In this document: piece by piece, positions 1 to 8,585 of the stretch
Numbering within the stretch: position 1 is the stretch's first letter
Layout: every line of letters starts with the position of its first letter
Source: Acidimicrobiia bacterium
GTDB lineage: Bacteria > Actinomycetota > Acidimicrobiia > Acidimicrobiales > Acidimicrobilacustridaceae
NCBI GenBank assembly: GCA_018882825.1
Contig: VERC01000049.1
Coordinates: 1 to 11,886, forward strand
Direction: 5' to 3'
Length of the DNA: 11,886 bases
Notes under the pieces: model-generated
What the model saw: the letters and a program-made list of their open reading frames with translations, nothing else
Database searches by the model: none
Told to the model about the DNA's origin: nothing
Program-made: the position numbers and the translations under genes

Positions 1-474
1 GTCGCGCTGCACGACCTCACCGCCACAGGAATCACAGGTCCACCCCGAGGTCGGCGGGTCGACGGTCGAGTAGACCCGGGCGCACGACGCACAGACCCGG
101 CGCGACGAGATGCGCTCCAGCACGACACCCTCGGGGACCACGAGGTCCACGGCCACGTCGATGGTCGAGATGGCGGCCAACCCCTCGGCCTGCACCACGG
201 TCCGGGGGAACCCGTCGAGCAGGAACCCTCCCGTCCGGATGTCGTCCTCGGCGAACCGTTCGCGGATGATGCCGAGGATGATGTCGTCGGACACCAACTC
301 CCCGGCGTCCATCACCGCCTTGGCCTGACGACCGAGCGACGTACCGGCCGCCACCGCGGCGCGCAGCATGTCACCCGTGGAGATGTGCGGGGTGCCGTAC
401 CGGACGGTGATGCGTTCGGACTGCGTCCCCTTCCCCGCGCCCTGCCGGCCGAAGATCACGAGCCGCGCCGCCAC
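1..474 (-). CDS. adk: adenylate kinase, partial (C-terminus beyond the left edge)
   Basis: Adenylate kinase catalyses ATP + AMP <=> 2 ADP in the cytosol and sets the adenylate energy charge. The first 158 codons are present and stay open to base 1. The P-loop GRQGAGKGT is at residues 9-17, the AMP-binding segment HISTGDMLR at 30-38, and LDGFPRT at 86-92. The LID domain carries four cysteines (C128, C131, C147, C150) in CX2C...CX2C form, which marks the zinc-binding LID subclass. The start is a GTG whose G is the last base of the secY TAG (TAGTG overlap). It gives the expected short N-terminus before the first beta strand and implies translational coupling to secY. The P-loop has Arg-Gln where most family members have two prolines; the catalytic Gly and Lys are kept. 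The secY-adk order is the usual bacterial one, and map and infA would be expected further left, though this cannot be seen. Confidence 0.96.
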   Translation of the reverse strand, partial: MAARLVIFGRQGAGKGTQSERITVRYGTPHISTGDMLRAAVAAGTSLGRQAKAVMDAGELVSDDIILGIIRERFAEDDIRTGGFLLDGFPRTVVQAEGLAAISTIDVAVDLVVPEGVVLERISSRRVCASCARVYSTVDPPTSGWTCDSCGGEVVQRD

Positions 475-1787
475 TACTTGAGGAACCCCTCGTAGTTGCG
501 CATCATCAGCTGCGAGTCGACCTGCTTCATGGTCTCCAGAGCCACACCCACCGCGATCAGGATCGAGATGCCGGTGAACGACACCTGCGTGCCGGGCAGG
601 TAGGTGGTGAGGATCCACGACGGGACGAGGGCGACGGCGGCGATGAACAGCGCACCGGGCAGGGTGATCCGCGACAACACTTTGGCCAGGTACCGCTCGG
701 TCTGGGGACCGGGTCGGATGCCCGGGATGAAGCCGCCCTGCTTGCGCAACGAGTCGGCCTGCTTCACCGGATCGAAGGTGATGGCCGTGTAGAAGTAGGC
801 GAAGCCGATGATGAGCAGACCGAACACGATCATGTGGATCGGAGCGTTCGGCGTCACCAGGTTCGAGTTCACCCAGTCCTGCAGGCTCTTGCCCCAGCCA
901 TCGGCGGGCAGCACGAAGCTCAGCAACTGCGGCAGGTAGAGCACCGACGAGGCGAAGATGATCGGGATCACGCCCGACTGGTTCACCTTCAGCGGGATGT
1001 AGGTGCTCTGACCGCCGAACATCCGTCGCCCGACGACGCGCTTGGCGAACTGGACGGGAATACGGCGCTGGCCCTGTTCGACGAAGACGATGGCCACGGT
1101 GATCGCCGCGTACCCGGCCAGCACGGCGATGACCGCCACCCATCCGCCGTTGGCGCGGATGGTCGCCATCTGACTGGGGAGCAACGAGACCACGGAGGCG
1201 AAGATGAGCAGCGACATGCCGTTACCGATGCCGCGCTGGGTGATCAACTCACCCATCCACATCAGCAACGCCGTACCCGTGGTCAGGGTCAGCACGATCA
1301 ACAGCACGCGGGGCAGGGTGAAGTTCGGGATGAGGTCGACGCCGGGCAGACCGCCACGGGTGAGTCCGCCACCTCCGTTGTGGAAGAGATAGGCCAGACC
1401 GGTCGACTGCAGGATGGCGATGCCGATCGTCACGTACCGCGTCCACTGCGTGATCTTGCGCTGACCGACTGCGCCCTGGTTCTGCCACTCCTCGAGCTTG
1501 GGGATCACCACGCCGAGGATCTGCATGATGATCGACGCCGTGATGTACGGCATGATCCCGAGGGCGAAGATGGCGAAGTTGGTGAGTCCGCCACCGGAGA
1601 ACAACTTCAGGAACTGCAGGATGCCGCCGGAATCGGCCTGGGCCCGCAACTGCTTGAGCGCGCTGGTGTCGATCCCGGGCACGGGAAGGTGGGCGCCCAG
1701 CCGGTACAGGGCGATCATCAGGAACGTGAACAGGATCTTGTTGCGCAGGTCCTGGACCTTGAAGATGTTCTTCAGGTTGGTGAGCAC
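474..1787 (-). CDS. secY: preprotein translocase channel subunit SecY
   Basis: SecY forms the protein-conducting channel in the cytoplasmic membrane through which Sec substrates are secreted or inserted. The 437-residue product has the usual length, with about ten hydrophobic segments spread across it. Recognisable blocks are the N-terminal RNKILFTFLMIALYRLG (16-31), the plug-side segment FALGIMPYITASIIMQIL (74-91), the conserved ITQRGIGNGMSLLIF (182-196) and the cytosolic-loop motif GGQSTYIPLKVNQSGVIP (258-275). I chose the GTG at 1787 because it gives the normal N-terminus (VLTNLKNIFK) and has an AGGAG ribosome site about nine bases upstream. The same frame is open to 1946, but that extension overlaps rplO and has no SecY character. 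The 37-base gap after rplO is the largest in the cluster. The stop overlaps the adk start by one base. Confidence 0.98.
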   Translation of the reverse strand: MLTNLKNIFKVQDLRNKILFTFLMIALYRLGAHLPVPGIDTSALKQLRAQADSGGILQFLKLFSGGGLTNFAIFALGIMPYITASIIMQILGVVIPKLEEWQNQGAVGQRKITQWTRYVTIGIAILQSTGLAYLFHNGGGGLTRGGLPGVDLIPNFTLPRVLLIVLTLTTGTALLMWMGELITQRGIGNGMSLLIFASVVSLLPSQMATIRANGGWVAVIAVLAGYAAITVAIVFVEQGQRRIPVQFAKRVVGRRMFGGQSTYIPLKVNQSGVIPIIFASSVLYLPQLLSFVLPADGWGKSLQDWVNSNLVTPNAPIHMIVFGLLIIGFAYFYTAITFDPVKQADSLRKQGGFIPGIRPGPQTERYLAKVLSRITLPGALFIAAVALVPSWILTTYLPGTQVSFTGISILIAVGVALETMKQVDSQLMMRNYEGFLK

Positions 1788-1824
1788 CGAGTTCGCTCCT
1801 GAGCGGGCACCGGCCCGCGGTTGG

Positions 1825-2313
1825 TCAGCGGTTGGTGAACTGGTTGCCCTTGGCGGGCGGGCGACGATCGCCCCATGGCAGCGGCAGGACCTCGATCGAA
1901 CCGCCGGCGGCGGTGATGGCCGCTTCGGCCGACCGGGAGAAGGCATGGGCCCGCACGGTCACGGCCCGCCCGAGTTCGCCTCGACCGAGCACCTTGACGA
2001 GCGCGCCCTTGCCCACGAGACCCTTCGACAGCAACGAGACGGGATCGACGACGTCCAGGCCCGACTCGGCGATGGTGTCGAGGTTGACGGCCTGGTACTC
2101 GACCCGGAAGGGGTTGTTGAACCCGCGCAACTTGGGCACGCGCATGTGCAGTGGCATCTGGCCACCCTCGAACCGGGCGGGGATCGTCGAGCGAGCGCCC
2201 TGACCCTTGGTGCCGCGGCCTGCGGTCTTGCCGCCCTTGCCGCCGATGCCGCGACCGACGCGCTTGCGGCGGCGGTTCGCACCCTCGGCGGGCTTGAGAT
2301 CATGGATCTTCAC
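1825..2313 (-). CDS. rplO: 50S ribosomal protein L15
   Basis: L15 is a late-assembling large-subunit protein that threads a basic, glycine-rich N-terminal extension into 23S rRNA. The 162-residue product has this extension (GANRRRKRVGRGIGGKGGKT, residues 11-30, then AGRGTKGQGAR). The conserved FEGGQMPLHMRVPKLRGF follows at 48-65, and a globular C-terminal domain ends in FTNR. The start is the GTG at 2313, giving the canonical MKIHDLKP opening; a GAGG ribosome site lies just upstream, overlapping the rpmD stop. An in-frame ATG at 2376 would add 21 residues that only read through the end of rpmD, so it is not used. It lies 7 bases after rpmD and 37 bases before secY, the standard spc order. Confidence 0.97.
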   Translation of the reverse strand: MKIHDLKPAEGANRRRKRVGRGIGGKGGKTAGRGTKGQGARSTIPARFEGGQMPLHMRVPKLRGFNNPFRVEYQAVNLDTIAESGLDVVDPVSLLSKGLVGKGALVKVLGRGELGRAVTVRAHAFSRSAEAAITAAGGSIEVLPLPWGDRRPPAKGNQFTNR

Positions 2314-2320
2314 GATGTCC

Positions 2321-2521
2321 TCACTTCCCGGCCGAGCCGGACTGGACCTCTTCGACCCTGACGAGATGCGGGACACGGGCGAGCATGCCGCGGATCTCGG
2401 GTCGATCGGGGAGCGTGTGGGTCTTGCCGATGCGGCCGAGGCCGAGGGCCCGCAGCGTGCCGCGGTGCTTCGGCTTCGAACCGATCGACGAACGGATCTG
2501 CGTGACCTTCAACTCGGCCAT
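2321..2521 (-). CDS. rpmD: 50S ribosomal protein L30
   Basis: L30 is a small bacterial large-subunit protein bound to 23S rRNA. The 66-residue product begins [14 protein letters not shown] and contains the family hallmark of a short basic turn followed by RALGLGRIGKTH (24-35) and a C-terminal strand VRVEEV (54-59). Its length is a little above the usual 58-61 because of a short SGSAGK tail. The ATG shares its A with the rpsE TGA (TGATG), so translation is probably coupled to rpsE. A longer open frame to 3262 includes this gene at its end, but the upstream part is only the shadow of rpsE and rplR. Confidence 0.97.
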   Translation of the reverse strand: MAELKVTQIRSSIGSKPKHRGTLRALGLGRIGKTHTLPDRPEIRGMLARVPHLVRVEEVQSGSAGK

Positions 2522-3084
2522 CACGCCACCTCGTCGGGGATGTGCGGTCCGCGCTCGGCCTGACGGAAGGCCTCGAGCATGCCCTTGGGCACGAACTCCT
2601 CGGGCGACAGACCCCGCAGTCGAGCGACCTCGTTCGGGTCCTTCAGACCCTGGAGCCCGGCGATGGTGGCACGGGCCACGTTGATGTGGTTCGACGAGCC
2701 GAGCGACTTGCACAGCACGTCGTGGATGCCCGCCTCCTCGAGGATGATGCGGGCGGCACCACCGGCGATGACTCCGGTACCGGGGGCGGCGGGCTGGATG
2801 AGCACGCGGCCGGCGCCCATGCGACCGATGATCGGATGGGTCACCGTCGAGCCGGCCAGCGGCACCTTGAACAGGTTCTTGCGGGCCTCCTCGGTGCCCT
2901 TCTGGATGGCCAGGGGCACCTCCTTGGCCTTGCCGTACCCCAGTCCGACATGACCGGCGCCGTCCCCGATCACCACGAGGGCGGTGAACGAGAAGCGGCG
3001 ACCACCCTTGACGACCTTGGCGACGCGGTTGATGTTGATCACCCGCGACTCGCGCAGGGCGAGAGCGTCCACGTTGAGTGCCAT
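2521..3084 (-). CDS. rpsE: 30S ribosomal protein S5
   Basis: S5 sits at the mRNA entry side of the small subunit and affects decoding fidelity. The 187-residue product has the double-stranded-RNA-binding-like N-terminal domain with the signature [19 protein letters not shown] (23-41), the glycine-rich [14 protein letters not shown] (44-57), and the C-terminal domain with [19 protein letters not shown] (98-116) and [13 protein letters not shown] (129-141). The fidelity loop around residues 23-31 looks intact, with no resistance-type deletion. The C-terminus runs about 20 residues past the E. coli form, ending in a charged stretch. The start overlaps the rplR stop by one base (TGATG) and the stop overlaps the rpmD start in the same way. 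Confidence 0.98.
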   Translation of the reverse strand: MALNVDALALRESRVININRVAKVVKGGRRFSFTALVVIGDGAGHVGLGYGKAKEVPLAIQKGTEEARKNLFKVPLAGSTVTHPIIGRMGAGRVLIQPAAPGTGVIAGGAARIILEEAGIHDVLCKSLGSSNHINVARATIAGLQGLKDPNEVARLRGLSPEEFVPKGMLEAFRQAERGPHIPDEVA

Positions 3085-3449
3085 CAGAACTCCAGTCCTG
3101 CGTTCCGGGCCGCGTCCGCGACCGCTGCGACCCGACCGTGGTAGAGGAACCCACCGCGATCGAAGACGACCTTCTCGACACCTGCGGCTCGGGCCCGCTC
3201 GGCCACGAGCTTGCCCACCTCGCTGGCGGCGGCGATGTTGCCGGTGCCCGAGTCGGCGACACCGGTCTCCACCGTCGAGGCGGCGGCCAGGGTGCGGCCG
3301 GTCATGTCGTCGATCACCTGGGCACTGATGTGCCGGTTCGACCGGTACACGGCCAGACGGGGACGGGACGCCGTGCCCCGGACCTGCTTGCGAACGCGTC
3401 GGTGGCGACGGATGCGTCCCTCACGCTTGCGCTGTGCCTTGTCGCTCAT
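3084..3449 (-). CDS. rplR: 50S ribosomal protein L18
   Basis: L18 binds 5S rRNA and, with L5, helps dock it into the central protuberance. The 121-residue product has the basic N-terminal tail ([17 protein letters not shown], 9-25), then [19 protein letters not shown] (29-47), and the C-terminal signature [20 protein letters not shown] (96-115). Its length is typical. The start is an ATG two bases after the rplF TAG, with an AGGGA ribosome site at the end of rplF. The stop TGA shares its A with the rpsE ATG. The short gap and overlap make it an internal member of the coupled spc block. Confidence 0.98.
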   Translation of the reverse strand: MSDKAQRKREGRIRRHRRVRKQVRGTASRPRLAVYRSNRHISAQVIDDMTGRTLAAASTVETGVADSGTGNIAAASEVGKLVAERARAAGVEKVVFDRGGFLYHGRVAAVADAARNAGLEF

Positions 3450-3451
3450 GG

Positions 3452-3991
3452 CTACTTCCCTGCCTTGCCGGCCTTGCGGGCGACGCGTTCGCCCTTGTAC
3501 CTGACGCCCTTGCCCTTGTACGGCTCGGGCTTGCGGATGGCGCGGATGTCGGCGGCCACCTGGCCGACGACCTGCTTGTCGACGCCGCGCACGAGGATCT
3601 GGGTCGGAGCCGGCACCTCGAAGGTCACGCCCGCCGGGGCGGAGACGCTGACCGGATGGCTGAAGCCGAGGGCCAGTTCGATGGCGGTGTCACCCTTGGG
3701 GGTGGCTCGGTAGCCGACGCCGATGATCTCGAGTTCCTTGGTGAAACCCTCGCTCACGCCGACGACCATGTTGGACACCAACGAGCGCACCAGGCCATGC
3801 ATGGCCCGGCTCTGACGCTCGTCGTCGGGACGCTCGACGAGCAGTTCCGAGCCCTCCTGACGCACGGTGATGCCACCGGGGATGTCGAGGTCGAGGGTCC
3901 CCTTCGGTCCCTTGACGGTGATGTGGTCGCCGGCGATCGACACGTCGACTCCGCCGGGAACGGTGATGGGAGAGCGTCCCACTCGTGACAT
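3452..3991 (-). CDS. rplF: 50S ribosomal protein L6
   Basis: L6 binds helix 97 and the sarcin-ricin region of 23S rRNA near the factor-binding site. The 179-residue product shows the two repeated alpha/beta domains: the N-terminal one opens [17 protein letters not shown], with [11 protein letters not shown] at 23-33. The C-terminal one carries the family signature [14 protein letters not shown] at 156-169. The lysine-rich end (ARKAGKAGK) is normal for L6. The ATG follows the rpsH TAG by nine bases. An AGGAG ribosome site overlaps that stop codon, the same arrangement as at the rplB-rpsS junction. Confidence 0.98.
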   Translation of the reverse strand: MSRVGRSPITVPGGVDVSIAGDHITVKGPKGTLDLDIPGGITVRQEGSELLVERPDDERQSRAMHGLVRSLVSNMVVGVSEGFTKELEIIGVGYRATPKGDTAIELALGFSHPVSVSAPAGVTFEVPAPTQILVRGVDKQVVGQVAADIRAIRKPEPYKGKGVRYKGERVARKAGKAGK

Positions 3992-4000
3992 CTCGATCTC

Positions 4001-4405
4001 CTACCAGACGTAGCAGAGGACCTCGCCGCCCATGCGACGCTTGCGCGCCTCACGGTCGGTCATGAGACCCTGGCTGGTGGACAGGACGGCGACACCGAGA
4101 CCGCCGAGGACCCTGGGGACCTTGTCGGCCTTGGTGTACACACGCAGGCCCGGCTTGGACACGCGCTTGACTCCGGAGATGACGCGCTTGCGCTCGGGTG
4201 AGTACTTCATGGTGACGGTCAGGACCCGACCGGGACGGTCGGTGGCATCGGCGGCCGTGAAGCCCTCGATGTAGCCCTCCTTGAGCAGCAGCTCGGCGAG
4301 AGCCTCCTTCACCTTGGATGACGGCATGCGCACCTCGTCGTGCATCGCGGTGTTGGCGTTCCGGATGCGAGTGGGCATGTCGGCGATGGGATCGGTCATC
4401 GTCAT
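4001..4405 (-). CDS. rpsH: 30S ribosomal protein S8
   Basis: S8 is a primary binder of the central domain of 16S rRNA. In E. coli it is also the autoregulator of the spc operon; whether it acts so here is unknown. The 134-residue product has the N-terminal TDPIADM and TRIRNAN, a central [21 protein letters not shown] block (the classic S8 signature region) and the C-terminal GGEVLCYVW. The ATG at 4405 is preferred over the second Met two codons on, because a GGAGGT ribosome site lies six bases upstream. Residue 11 is Pro ([10 protein letters not shown]), where the family usually has Leu, in the first helix. It lies 13 bases after rpsZ and nine bases before rplF. Confidence 0.98.
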   Translation of the reverse strand: MTMTDPIADMPTRIRNANTAMHDEVRMPSSKVKEALAELLLKEGYIEGFTAADATDRPGRVLTVTMKYSPERKRVISGVKRVSKPGLRVYTKADKVPRVLGGLGVAVLSTSQGLMTDREARKRRMGGEVLCYVW

Positions 4406-4418
4406 GGTCGTACCTCCC

Positions 4419-4604
4419 TCACCAACTGGCCTTCTTGAGACCCGGAATCTCCCCGGCGTGTCCCAGCTCGCGCAGGCACACCCTGCACAACAGGAACCGA
4501 CGGAACACCGCGCGCGGACGTCCGCAGCGCTGGCAGCGCGTGTAGCCGCGCACCTTGAACTTCGGGGTGCGACGCTGCTTGTTGACGAGTGCCTTCTTGG
4601 CCAT
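4419..4604 (-). CDS. rpsZ: 30S ribosomal protein S14, zinc-binding (type Z)
   Basis: S14 is a late-binding protein of the small-subunit head. At 61 residues this is the short zinc-dependent form, with four zinc-ligand cysteines: CQRC at 24-27 and CRVC at 40-43. The rest ([20 protein letters not shown] and the ending PGLKKASW) matches the actinobacterial and Gram-positive short S14. The ATG overlaps the rplE TAA by one base (TAATG). Many actinobacteria carry a second, cysteine-free S14 elsewhere for zinc starvation; whether this genome does cannot be seen here. The product sits in its usual place between L5 and S8. Confidence 0.98.
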   Translation of the reverse strand: MAKKALVNKQRRTPKFKVRGYTRCQRCGRPRAVFRRFLLCRVCLRELGHAGEIPGLKKASW

Positions 4605-5176
4605 TACTGCTGCCCCTCACGCTTGAACGGGAATCCGAAGGCGTCGAGCAGAGCCTTGCCTTCGGCATTGGTACGGGCGGTGGTCACGATGGTGATGTCG
4701 AAGCCGCGCGGGACGTCGACCTTGTCGTAATCGATCTCCGGGAACATCAACTGCTCGGGGAGACCGAAGGTGTAGTTGCCGTGTCCGTCGAACGACCGGG
4801 GCGACAGCCCGCGGAAGTCGCGGATACGGGGGATCGCCAGGCTGATGAGCCGGTCGAGGAACTCCCACATCCGGTCACCGCGCAGGGTCACCTTGACGCC
4901 GATGGCATTGCCCTCGCGCAGTTTGAAGCCGGCGATGGACTTCTTGGCCTTGGTCACGATGACCTTCTGGCCGGTGATCCGCTCCAGATCGCGCACGGCG
5001 CCGTCGAGCAACGACGACTGGGCCAGCGCCTTGCCCACGCCCGAGTTGATCACGATCTTCTCGAACCGGGGCACCTGCATGATGTTGCCGAGCTCGAGCG
5101 TCTCCTTGAGCTGGGCACGGATCTGGTCGTTGTAACGCGCCTTCAAGCGGGGCACGCTCACGGTGGCAGTGCTCAT
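4604..5176 (-). CDS. rplE: 50S ribosomal protein L5
   Basis: L5 binds 5S rRNA and forms part of the central protuberance, contacting the P-site tRNA. The 190-residue product has the N-terminal [14 protein letters not shown] (10-23), [10 protein letters not shown] (41-50), the signature region [19 protein letters not shown] (75-93), the [14 protein letters not shown] block (98-111), [20 protein letters not shown] (119-138) and a C-terminus of usual length. I start it at the ATG at 5176. This start has a strong GGAGGAG ribosome site and forms a 4-nt ATGA overlap with the rplX stop. An in-frame ATG at 5263 would add 29 residues that merely read through rplX in another frame. Confidence 0.98.
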   Translation of the reverse strand: MSTATVSVPRLKARYNDQIRAQLKETLELGNIMQVPRFEKIVINSGVGKALAQSSLLDGAVRDLERITGQKVIVTKAKKSIAGFKLREGNAIGVKVTLRGDRMWEFLDRLISLAIPRIRDFRGLSPRSFDGHGNYTFGLPEQLMFPEIDYDKVDVPRGFDITIVTTARTNAEGKALLDAFGFPFKREGQQ

Positions 5177-5484
5177 ACGACGTCTCCTCCGCACTTGCGG
5201 CAGATACGGACCTTGGTGCCGTCGGCCTCGAAACGATGGCCGATCCGGGTCGGTGCGCCGCACGCGTTGCAGATGATGGCGACGTTCGACACGGGGATCG
5301 GCATCTCCTTGTCGATGATGCCGCCGGTGTTGGTCTGGCTGGTCGGCTTCTGGTGCTTCTTGGCGATGTTGACGCCGTCGACGATGACTCGCCCGGTCTC
5401 GGGGATGGAACGGGTCACCACACCGGTCTTGCCGCGGTCCTTGCCCGACAGCACGCGGACGCGGTCACCCTTGCGGATCTTCAT
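5173..5484 (-). CDS. rplX: 50S ribosomal protein L24 with a Cys4 zinc-ribbon-type motif
   Basis: L24 initiates large-subunit assembly near the tunnel exit. The 103-residue product has the KOW-type N-terminus [20 protein letters not shown] (2-21), then [16 protein letters not shown] (34-49) and the family's [15 protein letters not shown] (54-68). Four cysteines (C72, C75, C95, C98) form a CX2C...CX2C pair, as in zinc-binding L24 forms. I use the ATG at 5484, which overlaps the rplN stop as TGATG. A GTG directly before it (5487) is also in frame and would add one residue. The ribosome site GGAGG lies inside the end of rplN. The stop overlaps the rplE start by four bases. Confidence 0.97.
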   Translation of the reverse strand: MKIRKGDRVRVLSGKDRGKTGVVTRSIPETGRVIVDGVNIAKKHQKPTSQTNTGGIIDKEMPIPVSNVAIICNACGAPTRIGHRFEADGTKVRICRKCGGDVV

Positions 5485-5852
5485 CACAGCACCTCCGGGG
5501 CGAGCGAGACGATGCGCATGAACTTCTTGTCGCGCAGCTCACGACCCACCGGGCCGAAGATGCGGGTGCCCCGCGGCTGCATGTTGTCGTTGATGAGCAC
5601 GGCGGCGTTCTCGTCGAACTTGATGTAGGAGCCGTCCGGACGACGCTTCTCCTTCTTCACGCGGACGACGACGCACTTGACGACGTCGCCCTTCTTGACG
5701 CTGGCGCCCGGGATGGCGTCCTTGACCGTGGCCACGAAGACGTCGCCGATCGAGGCGTAACGACGGCGGGTGCCACCGAGCACCTTGATGCAGAGGACTT
5801 CCTTCGCACCACTGTTGTCGGCCACCCGGAGACGGGACTCCTGCTGGATCAT
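5484..5852 (-). CDS. rplN: 50S ribosomal protein L14
   Basis: L14 lies at the subunit interface, forms intersubunit bridges with 16S rRNA and is the docking site for the silencing factor RsfS. The 122-residue product has the standard length and layout: [20 protein letters not shown] at the N-terminus, then [19 protein letters not shown], and the C-terminal [20 protein letters not shown]. It is the first gene of the spc-type block. Here it starts inside the rpsQ stop (4-nt ATGA overlap), so no separate promoter space exists between the S10-type and spc-type blocks. Its stop shares a base with the rplX start. Confidence 0.98.
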   Translation of the reverse strand: MIQQESRLRVADNSGAKEVLCIKVLGGTRRRYASIGDVFVATVKDAIPGASVKKGDVVKCVVVRVKKEKRRPDGSYIKFDENAAVLINDNMQPRGTRIFGPVGRELRDKKFMRIVSLAPEVL

Positions 5853-6124
5853 CGTGCACGCTCCACGACGTCGACGACGCGCCAGCGCTTGAGCTTCGAC
5901 AGCGGTCGGGTCTCCTGGACCCGCACGCGATCGCCCACGTTGAGATCGTTCGTCTCGTCGTGGACGTACAGCTTGTTCGTGCGCTGGACGGTCTTGTTGT
6001 ACCGGGGATGACGGACACGATCGATCACGGCGACGACCGCGGTCTTGTCCATCGACGTCGACACGACGAGCCCTTCGCGCACCTTGCGCGGGTTCGGTCG
6101 TGCGGTGGTGGTCTCGTCACTCAT
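5849..6124 (-). CDS. rpsQ: 30S ribosomal protein S17
   Basis: S17 is an OB-fold primary binder of the 5' domain of 16S rRNA. The 91-residue product carries [20 protein letters not shown] (14-33), the central [19 protein letters not shown] (39-57) and the signature [18 protein letters not shown] (64-81). A polar N-terminal stretch ([13 protein letters not shown]) precedes the fold, common in actinobacterial S17. The ATG at 6124 overlaps the rpmC TGA by four bases. The same frame is open up to 6424, but that longer form would read through rpmC and is not credible. The stop overlaps the rplN start by four bases. Confidence 0.98.
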   Translation of the reverse strand: MSDETTTARPNPRKVREGLVVSTSMDKTAVVAVIDRVRHPRYNKTVQRTNKLYVHDETNDLNVGDRVRVQETRPLSKLKRWRVVDVVERAR

Positions 6125-6351
6125 CGGACGCCCTCCTCCTGGGCCAGGGCCTCGGCCGCGGCGATCTCGCGCTCGCGCAACTCGGTGTTGAGCCGGGCGA
6201 TCTGCTTGCGCACCGCACCGAGCCGCGCGGTGTTGTCGAGCTGACCGGTCACGTGCTGGAAGCGCAGGTTGAACAACTCCTCCTTGGCCGACGCCAGCCG
6301 CTCCAGCAGCTCGCTGTCGCCGAGGTCGCGCAGGACTTCGGTCTTGGCCAT
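6121..6351 (-). CDS. rpmC: 50S ribosomal protein L29
   Basis: L29 is a small helical-hairpin protein at the tunnel exit next to L23, where the signal recognition particle and trigger factor dock. The 76-residue product has the first helix [19 protein letters not shown], the conserved centre [20 protein letters not shown] (23-42) and the second helix [20 protein letters not shown] (43-62), followed by an acidic/alanine tail. It is slightly longer than the usual 60-70 residues. The ATG overlaps the rplP TGA by one base (TGATG), and its own stop lies within the rpsQ start (ATGA). Confidence 0.97.
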   Translation of the reverse strand: MAKTEVLRDLGDSELLERLASAKEELFNLRFQHVTGQLDNTARLGAVRKQIARLNTELREREIAAAEALAQEEGVR

Positions 6352-6767
6352 CAGAAGGCCTCCTCACGGGCGACGAAGCGGGCCTTGATCGGCAGCTTCT
6401 GGATGGCCCGGTCGATCGCGGCACGGGCGACCTCCGGGTCGTTGTAGGACAGTTCGAACATGATCCGTCCGGGCTTGACCACGGCCACCCAGCGCTCGGG
6501 GTTGCCCTTTCCGGAACCCATGCGGGTCTCGGCCGGCTTCTGGGTCACGGGCTTGTCCGGGAAGACGTTGATCCAGACCTTGCCGCCGCGCTTGATGTGG
6601 CGGGTCATGGCGATACGAGCCGCTTCGATCTGGCGGGCCGTCACCCAGCCCGGCTCCAGTGCCTGGATGCCGTAGTCACCGAAGGTGACCTCGGTGCCGC
6701 CCTTGGCCGCACCCTTCATCCGGCCGCGCTGCTGCTTGCGATGCTTGACCTTCTTGGGCATCAACAT
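6351..6767 (-). CDS. rplP: 50S ribosomal protein L16
   Basis: L16 is a late-assembly protein that helps position A-site tRNA near the peptidyl-transferase centre. The 138-residue product has the basic N-terminus [17 protein letters not shown], the block [20 protein letters not shown] (43-62), [12 protein letters not shown] (64-75) and the signature [20 protein letters not shown] (82-101). Its length is typical. The ATG at 6767 gives the MLMPKK opening expected in actinobacteria, against a second Met two codons later. It begins two bases after the rpsC stop and ends in a one-base overlap with rpmC. Confidence 0.98.
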   Translation of the reverse strand: MLMPKKVKHRKQQRGRMKGAAKGGTEVTFGDYGIQALEPGWVTARQIEAARIAMTRHIKRGGKVWINVFPDKPVTQKPAETRMGSGKGNPERWVAVVKPGRIMFELSYNDPEVARAAIDRAIQKLPIKARFVAREEAF

Positions 6768-6769
6768 GT

Positions 6770-7662
6770 TCAGTCACCATCCCCGGGACGGAAGTGGGGG
6801 GTCTCGTGGTGCTGCCGGGTGGAGCGTTCGATCTCCTCCTCCTCGGCCAGCAGTCGCTCGAGCTCGGGATCGGCCTCCTTGACCAGCGGGGTGGCCTCGA
6901 TCTCCTCGGCGACGTCGGCCTCGGCCGCACGACCGCGCGACGACACGACCTTGCGCGGACGGGCATCACCGGAGGTCTCCCCGACCGCCATGGCCGCCTC
7001 GCGGGTGGCCTTGTCGTCGAGAACGCTCTTGTAGGGGAGGATGTCGCCCTTGTAGAGCCACACCTTCACGCCGATGCGGCCGTAGGTGGTCTTGGCCTCG
7101 CGGAAGCCGTAGTCGATGTCGGCCCGCAGCGTGTGCAGCGGCACCCGACCCTCGCGGTACCACTCGGTGCGGCTCATCTCGGCGCCGCCGAGGCGACCCG
7201 AGCACTGCACGCGGATGCCGAGGGCTCCGGCCTTCTGGGCGTTCTGCACGGCCCGCTTCATGGCCCGGCGGAAGGCCACGCGGCCGGCGAGCTGGTCGGC
7301 CACACCCTGGGCGATCAGCGCGGCATCGAGCTCGGGCTGCTTGATCTCCTGGATGTTCAACTGGATCTTGTTGTTGCCGGTGATCTTGGTGAGGCCGGCC
7401 CGGAGACGATCGGCCTCGGCGCCACGACGACCGATCACGATGCCCGGACGGGCGGTGTGGACGTCGACGCGGAGGCGGTCACGGGTGCGCTCGACCTCGA
7501 TGCGGCTGATGGCCGCGTGCGGGAGCTCGGTCATCAGGTAGTCGCGGATCTTCCAGTCACCGATGAGGTTGTCGGAGTACTCCTTGCGATCGGCGAACCA
7601 CCGCGACTTCCAGTCGGTGGTCACGCCGAGGCGGAACCCGTAGGGGTTTACCTTCTGGCCCA

Positions 7663-7663
<1 letters not shown>
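6770..7663 (-). CDS. rpsC: 30S ribosomal protein S3 with an acidic C-terminal tail
   Basis: S3 lines the mRNA entry channel of the 30S subunit and takes part in mRNA unwinding. The N-terminus [13 protein letters not shown], the type-2 KH domain with its GxxG loop GRRG at 78-81, and the C-terminal domain ([20 protein letters not shown], 153-172; [14 protein letters not shown], 194-207) are all intact. The fold ends near residue 211. A further 86 residues follow, rich in Glu, Arg and Ala, with the acidic run [14 protein letters not shown] (267-280) and an end containing HHETPH. Tails on S3 are common in actinobacteria and vary in length. The start overlaps the rplV stop by one base (TGATG) and rplP follows after two bases. 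Confidence 0.98.
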
Positions 7664-8294
<631 letters not shown>

Positions 8295-8295
<1 letters not shown>

Positions 8296-8573
8296 CAGCG
8301 GCGTCCCTTCTTCTCTTGACCGGCGTGGAACTTGAAGGTCCGGGTCGGGGCGAACTCACCCAACTTGTGGCCGACCATCGATTCGGTGACGTACACGGGG
8401 ACGTGCTTGCGACCGTCGTGCACGGCGATGGTGTGGCCGACCATCTCGGGGATGATCGTGGAGCGACGTGACCAGGTCTTGATGACCTTCTTCTCTCCCT
8501 GTTCGTTCAGATCGTCCACCTTCTTGAGGAGGTGGTCATCGACGAACGGGCCCTTCTTGAGGCTGCGAGGCAT
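8295..8573 (-). CDS. rpsS: 30S ribosomal protein S19
   Basis: S19 is in the head of the 30S subunit with S13 and contacts the A-site finger of the large subunit. The 92-residue product is a standard length and includes [20 protein letters not shown] (1-20), [20 protein letters not shown] (34-53) and the family signature [16 protein letters not shown] (68-83). The ATG is 12 bases after the rplB TAG, with an AGGAG ribosome site that overlaps that stop codon. Its stop overlaps the rplV start as TGATG. Confidence 0.98.
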
Positions 8574-8585
8574 GGTCGTGGTCTC

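Noticed and set aside
834..1802. 322-codon open frame on the plus strand
   Set aside because: It is the antisense shadow of secY; the product is a low-complexity His/Arg/Asp/Gly mix with no family resemblance, as expected opposite GC-rich coding DNA.
1788..1946. N-terminal extension of SecY to an upstream ATG
   Set aside because: It would overlap rplO, has no SecY similarity, and the GTG at 1787 has a good ribosome site and gives the normal N-terminus.
2321..3262. 313-codon minus-strand open frame ending in L30
   Set aside because: Only its last 66 codons are real (rpmD); the rest reads rpsE and rplR in the wrong frame.
6125..6424. Longer S17 start
   Set aside because: The extension lies in rpmC and rplP in another frame; the ATG at 6124 gives the canonical S17 length and an ATGA overlap.
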